NCBI GenBank assembly: GCA_017428945.1
Contig: JAFRPW010000039.1
Coordinates: 124,001-188,000, forward strand
Direction of reading: 5' to 3'
DNA length: 64,000 nucleotides
Origin: Bacteroidales bacterium
GTDB taxonomy: Bacteria > Bacteroidota > Bacteroidia > Bacteroidales > UBA932
Positions 35,965-42,529 of this stretch are shown piece after piece; the stretch's first letter is position 1; every line of letters begins with the position of its first letter. Below the pieces are notes generated by a model. That model had not been told where the DNA came from, did not search any database, and saw only the letters and a list, made by a program, of their open reading frames with translations. A program made the translations under genes and the position numbers.

Positions 35965-36602
35965 GACTTTTCCAGTGTTTTAACGGTCTTTTTTACTGCA
36001 AGGAGACTTGCGTTGAGTTCAACAAGGGAAGCGCCCGCGGAGAGTATCTGAAGGGCTTCCTCTGCGTTTTCCGTGCATCCTATGACGGGAATGCGGCTTT
36101 GGGTGAGTTCCAGAACGGTCCTGACCTTTGCAAGACCGTTGACCACAATGCCGTCAATGCCTGATAATCTGCTATAGGAGAGGAGGGTATTCAGCTCTTC
36201 AGGGGTAATCTCATTGGTAAGTTTCAGATATACAGGTGTGTATTTCTCGTAGCAGAGGCGGAGAGACAGAAGCGAATCCAGCATTGTGACAGTATCCGAA
36301 ATATCCATGGCATTGATGCCGACGTTGCTGTTTGGATTAAGGACGATGATGTCTGCAAAGTCGTATGCAAGGGCGAAGTTTCGCTGGATGTCTTCCGATA
36401 TTTCCACTATGACAGCTTTGCCCTCATAGTGCTTTCTTATATCTGATATCCAATTAATTACGTTTTCTTTGGGGGGAGTTGCAACTATGAAAGATGCGCT
36501 TTTGCAAGGCAGTGAGGAGCCCACGGGATGGCGGAAAAGGATGCCGGACACTTCCTTTTCCAACCCAGGATTCCTGCGTTTGCGACTAGACCAGAATAAC
36601 AT
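35961..36602 (-). CDS. Eroded dihydroorotate dehydrogenase-like TIM-barrel protein
   Basis: Starting at ATG 36602 the protein has 213 residues, far below the about 320-340 of class 2 PyrD. The N-terminal LEKEVSGILFRHPVG matches the LEREVxGLxFxNPVG of PyrD; a middle stretch ending ITPEELNTLLSYSRLSGIDGIVVNG matches the substrate-lysine region; AGASLVELNASLL matches the C-terminal AGASLVQLYTGL. But the segment between the first and middle parts is mostly gone and the flavin-phosphate GGI before the end reads CTEN. I infer a non-catalytic or repurposed homologue. A TTG within the -7 box would be an unlikely start. Confidence 0.6.
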   Translation of the reverse strand: MLFWSSRKRRNPGLEKEVSGILFRHPVGSSLPCKSASFIVATPPKENVINWISDIRKHYEGKAVIVEISEDIQRNFALAYDFADIIVLNPNSNVGINAMDISDTVTMLDSLLSLRLCYEKYTPVYLKLTNEITPEELNTLLSYSRLSGIDGIVVNGLAKVRTVLELTQSRIPVIGCTENAEEALQILSAGASLVELNASLLAVKKTVKTLEKS

Positions 36603-36607
36603 ATTGG

Positions 36608-36634
36608 GCACAGCTTTGTTGCTGTGCAAATTTA
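36608..36634 (-). promoter_or_regulatory. Promoter and leader hairpin of the PyrD-like gene
   Basis: On the minus strand TAAATTTG (36634-36627) is followed directly by GCACAGC-AACAAA-GCTGTGC (36627-36608), a perfect 7-bp hairpin or operator, 5 bases before the ATG at 36602. The hairpin covers the expected transcription start. Confidence 0.6.
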
Positions 36635-36641
36635 GTAAAAA

Positions 36642-36983
36642 TTATGGTTCTGCAGTGAAAATCTTATAAGTATTGTCCTTATAGAAAACCATGATGTGGT
36701 CGATTTCCGGGGTCTGGGGCTGGCTGAAAAGGGTTCCAGAGGCTTCCTGGGGAGCTGTTTCGGTACTGGAAGCATCTTTGTACATAGATCCTTTTCCCGT
36801 GAAAAGCCAGTCCATGTTAAGGGAAGGGTAGTGAAGGGCAAGGCTCTCAAGGAATTCGTAGCCTGGTTTGTTACGTCCGGACAGAATATGCGATACGCTT
36901 CCGCGCGCTACGGAAAGAGTGTCCGCAAATTGTGACTGCGTTATGTTCTGGGCCTGCAAAAACAGCAAAAGACGACGGTTCAT
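36642..36983 (-). CDS. Small HTH (XRE-type) regulator
   Basis: The 113-residue protein begins with a helix-turn-helix of Cro/C1 type: LLFLQAQNITQSQFADTLSVARGSVSHILSGRNKPG, then the Bacteroidota-typical SLNMDWLFTGKGSMY. The C-terminal 45 residues are low in structure apart from a short hydrophobic end. Targets are unknown. It lies upstream of the PyrD-like gene, which has its own promoter, and borders the AT-rich gap, where operator sites could lie. Confidence 0.83.
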   Translation of the reverse strand: MNRRLLLFLQAQNITQSQFADTLSVARGSVSHILSGRNKPGYEFLESLALHYPSLNMDWLFTGKGSMYKDASSTETAPQEASGTLFSQPQTPEIDHIMVFYKDNTYKIFTAEP

Positions 36984-37123
36984 TGTTTACAACTATGTTT
37001 TTACAAATGTAATCAATTTGGTAGTTATATGCAAGATGTACTTGCCGCAAATTATGAACAGATATCAGGGAATGGTGTTTATAAATACATTAAATATCAG
37101 TTTAAGTAAATAATATTAAATCA

Positions 37124-37155
37124 CTGAATATAATGGTATTAATTATTATATTCAG
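37124..37155. repeat. 11-bp inverted repeat in the AT-rich gap
   Basis: CTGAATATAAT (37124-37134) and ATTATATTCAG (37145-37155) are perfect reverse complements around a 10-base loop. No T-run follows on the plus strand, so an operator or RNA stem is as likely as a terminator. Confidence 0.55.
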
Positions 37156-37427
37156 CTTGAAATATAACTATTTTGTCACTTTCTTGCTTCAACCCGGCTT
37201 CTTATGCTTTAATTATACTTTATATCATTGCTTATAAACCGCTGAGTATCAGTAATATTTATTATTTGTGGAACAATCGTAAAAGCAATTCCATGTAAAA
37301 GAATGACTGCGGTTTTCAGAATCTTGAACTGCGACTTGCTGATTCACAAAACTGCACCACGCATATGTGTTTATGAATTCAATTTTGTAAACAATTCTCC
37401 ACGTAGCCGTATTTGCGATAAAATGGT

Positions 37428-37435
37428 TAACTTTG
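37428..37435 (+). promoter_or_regulatory. -7 box of queA
   Basis: TAACTTTG fits TAnnTTTG and ends 18 bases before the queA ATG. No -33 TTG is at the usual 19-20 base distance. Confidence 0.5.
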
Positions 37436-37453
37436 CGTAAATTTTGAATTCTC

Positions 37454-38665
37454 ATGATACCTGAAATACATATAGAAGATTACGCATATTCCCTTGACGA
37501 TTCAAGGATTGCTAAATATCCGCTGCCGGAAAGAGACAGCTCCAAACTTCTCCATTACAAGTCAGGAAAGGTCTCTGAGTACATTTTCCGTGACCTGCCG
37601 TCCCTTCTTCCGGATAATTCCCTTATGGTGTTCAATGACACCAAGGTGGTCCCGGCAAGGCTTCGTTTTGCCAAGCCTACCGGTGCCAACATTGAGATTT
37701 TCTGTCTTGAGCCCGTGAAACCGGCAGAATACAATACTGCATTTGCGGCTACTGATTCATCTACCTGGAAATGCGTTATCGGCAACGCCAAAAAATGGAA
37801 AGGAGATGTCCTTGAGCTTATCAACCCGCTTGATTCCAGGGAGATATCGGACCTCTCGATGACTGCCGTCCTTGAGGACAGGGAGGGCCAGACAGGGCTT
37901 GTCCGCTTTGAGTGGAAAGGCGGTTTTCCTTTTTCCAGGGTTCTTGAAATCTGCGGTACAATTCCCATTCCTCCATACCTTAACCGCGAGTCGGAGGCCC
38001 TTGACGTGGAACGCTATCAGACCCTTTACGCCCGTATCAGGGGCTCTGTTGCCGCACCTACGGCCGGTCTTCACTTCACACAGGCGGTCCTTGACCGCAT
38101 CCGTGAAAAAGGCATCGACACGGAGACTGTGTGTCTTCACGTAGGTGCCGGGACTTTCCTTCCGGTGAAGGGGTCCCTTGTGAGCCGGCATTCCATGCAC
38201 AGGGAGCCGTTTGTGGTCTCTAAAGCCCTTCTGGAGGCCCTCAGGGACGGTAATCGCAGCGTAACCGCAGTGGGGACAACATCGGTCCGTACCCTTGAAT
38301 CCCTGTATTACGCCGGTGTTTCGTGCCTTGAGAAGGGTGTGCCGGAAGATGTGGAGCAGTGGGCTCCCTATACCCGGGAGTATCCTTATTCTACACGGGA
38401 GGCGCTGGATGCAATCGTCCGATATCTTGACGCAAACGGTCTTGAGAGCCTTTCACTCGGGACGCGCATCATCATCGTCCCGGGCTTCAGGTTCAGGATA
38501 GTAAACCGCCTGGTAACCAATTTCCATCAGCCGGAAAGTACCCTTATCCTTCTTGTATCGGCCTTTGTGGGAGGGGACTGGCGCACCATTTACGATTATG
38601 CGCTCTCCAACGGATTCCGTTTCCTCAGTTACGGGGACAGTTCACTGTTGGAAAGGGCGGAATAA
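37454..38665 (+). CDS. queA: QueA-family tRNA ribosyltransferase-isomerase
   Basis: QueA transfers and isomerises the ribose of S-adenosylmethionine onto 7-aminomethyl-deazaguanine in tRNA, making epoxyqueuosine. Motifs include FNDTKVVPARL, RYQTLYA, VAAPTAGLHFT and VTNFHQPESTLILLVSAF. At 403 residues it is about 50 longer than E. coli QueA, with an extra piece near residues 290-330 (YAGVSCLEKGVPEDVEQW), and several usual residues differ (NFHQPES for NFHLPKS). It may therefore be the longer Bacteroidota paralogue, whose activity is less certain. Confidence 0.82.
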   Translation: MIPEIHIEDYAYSLDDSRIAKYPLPERDSSKLLHYKSGKVSEYIFRDLPSLLPDNSLMVFNDTKVVPARLRFAKPTGANIEIFCLEPVKPAEYNTAFAATDSSTWKCVIGNAKKWKGDVLELINPLDSREISDLSMTAVLEDREGQTGLVRFEWKGGFPFSRVLEICGTIPIPPYLNRESEALDVERYQTLYARIRGSVAAPTAGLHFTQAVLDRIREKGIDTETVCLHVGAGTFLPVKGSLVSRHSMHREPFVVSKALLEALRDGNRSVTAVGTTSVRTLESLYYAGVSCLEKGVPEDVEQWAPYTREYPYSTREALDAIVRYLDANGLESLSLGTRIIIVPGFRFRIVNRLVTNFHQPESTLILLVSAFVGGDWRTIYDYALSNGFRFLSYGDSSLLERAE

Positions 38666-38678
38666 TTTGCTAACTTTG
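38648..38678 (+). promoter_or_regulatory. Promoter of the acyltransferase gene
   Basis: TTGG (38648-38651), inside the end of queA, and TAACTTTG (38671-38678) are 19 bases apart; the ATG is 22 bases after the -7 box. Confidence 0.6.
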
Positions 38679-38700
38679 TGGATGGATAAATGAATTGCGT

Positions 38701-39843
38701 ATGGATCAGAACAGCGAATTCAACGATATAGCCCCCTTCGGGGACGAAGATGCTTCCGCCGGCCTTTCAAAGGTGGCAAACCATCCGGCGGTTCCGTGGG
38801 TTTCAAAGTATATCTTTCCCAACCAGCCGGAAACATATCTGAGGGATATCCTCCGCAGCATAAAGACCGTTGACCAGTTCCAGTCCATGGTCATGTCCAA
38901 AGCCGTGGAGTGGGTTATAAAGACCACGGTCAAGGAATTCTCCTATGACGGCCTGGACAAACTGAAGGCTGTAAAAGGCTGTTATCTGGCCATGTCCAAC
39001 CACAGGGACATCATCCTGGACCCGGCATTCACCCAGATAGTCCTGTACCGCAACGGTCTTCCAATGACCCAGATTGCGGTAGGCGACAACCTCCTCAAGG
39101 ACCCTACGGTAGAGCTCCTTATCCGTTCCAACCGCATGATAAAGGTTATCCGCGGGATATCGGCCCGTGAGCTGTACCTGTCGTCCCAGCTCCTGTCAAA
39201 ATACATAAGGGAAACCGTTACAGGAGGTACGGCATCGGTCTGGATTGCCCAGAAGGAAGGACGTACCAAGAACGGCCTTGATATCACAGAGCAGGGCCTT
39301 CTGAAGATGTTCAACATGAGCGGCTGCGGAGATTTCGTGAAAGATTTCAGGGAACTGAACATCGTCCCCATGAGCATTTCCTATGAGTACGAGCCCTGCG
39401 ACATCCTCAAAGCCAGGGAAATCCTCATCTCCCGTACCCAGAAGTACGTGAAGACGGAGCACGAAGACCTCCAGAGCATAATGGTGGGCATCAAGCAGTA
39501 CAAGGGCAACGTACACCTCCAGATAGGGGAGCCGCTGACGGACGAAGAGCTGTACGAGGCCTCCCTCTGCGACAAGAACGACCGTTTCCAGAACATCCGC
39601 CATGCAATGGACCGCCGCATTATAAGCGGCTACCGTCTCTGGAAAACCAACTATATGGCATACGATATTGTAAACGGCGGTTCAAAATACTCGGACAAGT
39701 ATACTCCTGAAGAGCTCGCCGCTTTCAGAGAATACATCGAGGGCCAGCTCACCAAGGTGGAACCCACCCTTAATCAGGAAGACCTCAGGGACATCCTGCT
39801 GCACATCTACAGCAATCCTGTCCTTTCCAAGGAAGAACTCTAG
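38701..39843 (+). CDS. PlsC-like 1-acylglycerol-3-phosphate acyltransferase family protein
   Basis: The ATG at 38701 (MDQNSEFND) gives 380 residues. The acyltransferase motif I (H-x4-D) appears as NHRDIILDPAF near residue 99, and later VWIAQKEGRTKNG corresponds to motif III (E-G). It is longer than PlsC (about 250) and has no clear membrane helix, like a group of conserved Bacteroidota proteins of unproven substrate. It likely acts on membrane lipid precursors. The end overlaps the converging mscS gene by 4 bases. Confidence 0.78.
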   Translation: MDQNSEFNDIAPFGDEDASAGLSKVANHPAVPWVSKYIFPNQPETYLRDILRSIKTVDQFQSMVMSKAVEWVIKTTVKEFSYDGLDKLKAVKGCYLAMSNHRDIILDPAFTQIVLYRNGLPMTQIAVGDNLLKDPTVELLIRSNRMIKVIRGISARELYLSSQLLSKYIRETVTGGTASVWIAQKEGRTKNGLDITEQGLLKMFNMSGCGDFVKDFRELNIVPMSISYEYEPCDILKAREILISRTQKYVKTEHEDLQSIMVGIKQYKGNVHLQIGEPLTDEELYEASLCDKNDRFQNIRHAMDRRIISGYRLWKTNYMAYDIVNGGSKYSDKYTPEELAAFREYIEGQLTKVEPTLNQEDLRDILLHIYSNPVLSKEEL

Positions 39844-40784
39844 TTCTTGATGTGAATGTCCATCTGCTGGAATGGGAATCCTATTCCGTACTTCTGAGGC
39901 AGCTGGGTATAGAACGTCTCGTTAAGGTAGAAATAAGCATTCCAGTAATCCGTAGCTGAGACCCAGCTGCGGGTTACATAGTTTACGCTGTTGTCTCCCA
40001 GGTTAATTATTGCCACAAACGGATCTGCGGCACCCTGGGTGGAAGAGTCAAGGATATAGGGGCAAGTGCCGATAATCTCCAGAAGGGCTTTCTTCACCTG
40101 TTCCGCCTCTGTTCCGTAAGGCACGCTGACGTTGATATCGACCCTCCTGAGGGGCATTGCGCTGATATTGTTTATATTGCCGTTGGATAGGGTTCCGTTG
40201 GGAAGGATGATCCTTCTGTTGTCTGTGGTTAAAAGCTTGGTGCTCACGATATTCACATCGGTAACAGTACCGCTGAACCCTTGCGCCTCTATGAAATCTC
40301 CGGCCTTGAAAGGCTTGAATACCAAGATCATTATACCGCCGGCAAAATTCTGGACAGTACCGCTCATGGCCATGCCTATTGCCATGCCGCCGGCGGCCAG
40401 CAGCGCTGCCAGGGAAGTTGTGTTGATGCCAAGGGTGCTGATGGAGATAACTATGACAACAATCCACAGGGCAATGCTCACAAGGCTCAGGGTGAAGGAG
40501 GCCAGGGTCTTCTCCGTCTGTTTCCTCTCAAACCCCTTCTTGAGCCCTCTTTTGACCATCCTTATAATCCAGGCGCCTATTATGTAGATGAGCAGCGCAG
40601 CCAGCACCTTGAGGCCAAACTGGATTGCCTGGGAGATGAGTCCGTCTATAAGCTGGTCCGGGGGTGTGGTCCGTATTGTCTCTACTATTGCCTGGCGTTT
40701 TACTGCAAGGGAGTCGGTGCTTAGTTTACCGGCTATTTCTTCTGCCGCGGGTGCGGCCTGGAGTATGATATGCTGAAGATTCAT
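39840..40784 (-). CDS. mscS: Small MscS-type mechanosensitive channel
   Basis: The 314-residue protein has an N-terminal periplasmic stretch, three membrane helices, and a pore helix ALLAAGGMAIGMAMSGTVQNFAGGIMIL with the Gly/Ala pattern of MscS TM3 (residues about 130-157). The beta domain follows with FKAGDFIEAQGFSGTV and RRIILPNGTLSNG. Size matches E. coli MscS (286) rather than the large channel at 19087. It starts 3 bases after the antiporter gene, so the two share a transcript. Confidence 0.92.
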   Translation of the reverse strand: MNLQHIILQAAPAAEEIAGKLSTDSLAVKRQAIVETIRTTPPDQLIDGLISQAIQFGLKVLAALLIYIIGAWIIRMVKRGLKKGFERKQTEKTLASFTLSLVSIALWIVVIVISISTLGINTTSLAALLAAGGMAIGMAMSGTVQNFAGGIMILVFKPFKAGDFIEAQGFSGTVTDVNIVSTKLLTTDNRRIILPNGTLSNGNINNISAMPLRRVDINVSVPYGTEAEQVKKALLEIIGTCPYILDSSTQGAADPFVAIINLGDNSVNYVTRSWVSATDYWNAYFYLNETFYTQLPQKYGIGFPFQQMDIHIKN

Positions 40785-40787
40785 ATT

Positions 40788-41747
40788 CTAAAGATTGACG
40801 ATAAGATATGCCATGTATGCGGCCCATATAATCAGAAACAGTGCACCGTCAACGCGGTCCAGCTGGTTTCTACGGCCTATGAATATGCTGGTGCCAAGGG
40901 CAAGCGCACTTGCCATAAGCACCGCCATGTCCACCAAGTTTATGCTCTGGAACGACACCGGAGCAATTACTGCCGATGTTCCAAGAATAAGAAGTATGTT
41001 GAATATATTCGAGCCGATTATGTTGCCCAGGGCAAGCTGTCCTTTCTTCTTGACCGCAGCTGCGATGCAGGTTGCAAGTTCCGGCAGGGAAGTGCCGCCG
41101 GCAAGGATTGTGACGGCAATGAACTTGTCGCTTACCCCCAGTGCCGATGCAAGGCCAGTGGCATTGTTTACAAAGAGGTTGCCGCCAGCGACCAGTGCGG
41201 CAAGGCCGCCCAGTATCATAAGGATGGAAAGCCACAGTTTCTGCTGTTTCTGCCCCTCTTCACCGGCCTGGTCAGTGGTTTTACCGCTACGGAAACTGAT
41301 CCACATGTAGACGGCGAAAAGCGCCAGCAGCACGGCTCCGTCAAAACGGCTCAGGCCGTCTGTCCCGATACCAAAGATGGTGGACTCCATGCCAAGGAGC
41401 ATCAGCAGGGCGGTGACTACTATGTTTACCGGGATATCCCTTCTTCTGTTTGAACGGGTTATTCCGATGGGAAGGATAAGTGCGGTGACGCCGAGTATGA
41501 GCAGAGTGTTGAAAACATTGGAGCCCACAACGTTGCCGACTGTGATGTCTCCATTTCCCTCAAGGGCACCGACAAGGCTCACGACCATCTCCGGGGCCGA
41601 TGTTCCCATGCCCACGATGGTGAGGCCGATGACGAATTCGCTGAGTCCTGCGCGCCGGGCGACGGATGAGGCTCCGTCAACAAGCCAGTCAGCACCGAAC
41701 ACAACCAGGGCCAGCCCTGCCAGGAGCAGTATGATCATTAAGAACAT
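40788..41747 (-). CDS. yrbG: Calcium/sodium antiporter, YrbG family (CaCA superfamily)
   Basis: The 319-residue membrane protein has two inverted halves, each with an alpha-repeat: GMGTSAPEMVVS and VGSNVFNTLLILG in the first, AGGTSLPELATC and IGSNIFNILLILG in the second. These carry the acidic ion-binding residues of Na+/Ca2+ exchangers. It sits first in a leftward pair with mscS; both serve ion and osmotic balance. A TATTTTTG box is 18 bases upstream of the ATG. Confidence 0.92.
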   Translation of the reverse strand: MFLMIILLLAGLALVVFGADWLVDGASSVARRAGLSEFVIGLTIVGMGTSAPEMVVSLVGALEGNGDITVGNVVGSNVFNTLLILGVTALILPIGITRSNRRRDIPVNIVVTALLMLLGMESTIFGIGTDGLSRFDGAVLLALFAVYMWISFRSGKTTDQAGEEGQKQQKLWLSILMILGGLAALVAGGNLFVNNATGLASALGVSDKFIAVTILAGGTSLPELATCIAAAVKKKGQLALGNIIGSNIFNILLILGTSAVIAPVSFQSINLVDMAVLMASALALGTSIFIGRRNQLDRVDGALFLIIWAAYMAYLIVNL

Positions 41748-41765
41748 GTCAATTCATTTTGTGAC

Positions 41766-41803
41766 GCAAAAATAGCAATTCTTGTCGAATTATAGTATAT
41801 TTG
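41766..41803. promoter_or_regulatory. Divergent -7 boxes between yrbG and the BACON lipoprotein
   Basis: CAAAAATA (41766-41773; TATTTTTG for yrbG) and TATATTTG (41796-41803) are 22 bases apart. The plus box ends 21 bases before the lipoprotein ATG. Confidence 0.6.
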
Positions 41804-41824
41804 CGTTATAAGATACTTGCCAAT

Positions 41825-42529
41825 ATGAGGTTTTATCGGCCGGTCCTCTTGATTCTTTTACTGCTGCCTGTCTGTTGCTGCCGCCATAAGGAGCCCACTC
41901 AGGAGCCGGAGGCCGATTATCTGCTCGTAGACCGCCAGGTTACGGATTTCACCAGGAGTATTTCTCCCGACGGTGTAGAATCGTCCTTTACCATATCGTG
42001 CGATGCCGAGTGGGAACTGTCCTTTCCGGAAGAGCCCGTGCCATGGATGACCGTGGGAGAGAGTGAAAAGACCGGAAAGAATTCGTGGACTCTTCCTTAT
42101 GCCGTATCGTCCAACGAAAGCATATACCCCAGAAATACCAAACTTGTTTTCAAGGCCGGGGAGCACAGTATCCAGGTTACGATGGAACAGGGAGTTCCAG
42201 ACCCCTTGACCCTTAACAAGGTTCCCGGTTTCTACGGAGTTGAAGGCGTCAATGTGCTTCCTACCGGAATACGTCAGTCGTCTTCCTTGCACTATGGCAA
42301 TTACTGGACATACAGGATATTGGATCCGTCCTCACTTACTGTCCATGCCCTTGGCGGCATACCGTGGGACCTTGCTTCAGGCAGCCATATTTCCGTCAGC
42401 TACAAGACTGTGCGCCAGGGGATGGAGGAGTCTTACGATCCCTCCGTGGACGTGGAAGTAGTCAGGGTTACCGGTACTCTTGTGTGGCTCAGGAAAAGCG
42501 AATCGGAATACTTCATTATTGAAAGATGA
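41825..42529 (+). CDS. BACON-like lipoprotein paired with M6 protease
   Basis: Start at ATG 41825 gives 234 residues with a short signal peptide ending in a triple cysteine (LLPVCCC), so it is probably lipidated although the lipobox is imperfect. Residues about 45-130 look like a BACON domain (ISCDAEWELS, PWMTVG, YPRNTKLVFKAGEHSIQVTMEQG). The last 97 residues (from PGFYGVEG) resemble the C-terminal domain of the lipoprotein at 23217, sharing a WYR/WTYR start and a VEVV to FI end. Its stop overlaps the M6 gene by 4 bases (ATGA), a tighter link than in copy 1. Confidence 0.72.
   Translation: MRFYRPVLLILLLLPVCCCRHKEPTQEPEADYLLVDRQVTDFTRSISPDGVESSFTISCDAEWELSFPEEPVPWMTVGESEKTGKNSWTLPYAVSSNESIYPRNTKLVFKAGEHSIQVTMEQGVPDPLTLNKVPGFYGVEGVNVLPTGIRQSSSLHYGNYWTYRILDPSSLTVHALGGIPWDLASGSHISVSYKTVRQGMEESYDPSVDVEVVRVTGTLVWLRKSESEYFIIER

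Larger units (their letters stand above)
36984..37453. other. AT-rich 470-base gap without a convincing gene
   Basis: By hand count bases 37021-37440 are about 31% GC, far below the flanking genes. It contains the HTH gene promoter (TACATTTG on the minus strand, 37011-37004), an 11-bp inverted repeat at 37124, an 8-bp inverted pair GAATTCAA (37375-37382)/TTGAATTC (37444-37451) around the queA promoter, and only short reading frames such as 37249-37455 on the minus strand, which show no recognisable protein. It could hold a small RNA or be a relic of transferred DNA. Confidence 0.6.

Noticed and set aside
36868..37113. 81-codon plus-strand frame across the HTH gene start
   Set aside because: Half of it is antisense to the HTH gene and the rest is the AT-rich gap; no coding signature.
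37249..37455. 68-codon minus-strand frame in the AT-rich gap
   Set aside because: Composition is close to random, rich in Asn, Tyr and Cys, no homology is recognised, and its start overlaps the queA start region without a promoter of its own.
37454..38665. preQ1 riboswitch in front of queA
   Set aside because: No short C-rich pseudoknot-type element with the expected A-rich tail is visible in the 100 bases upstream.
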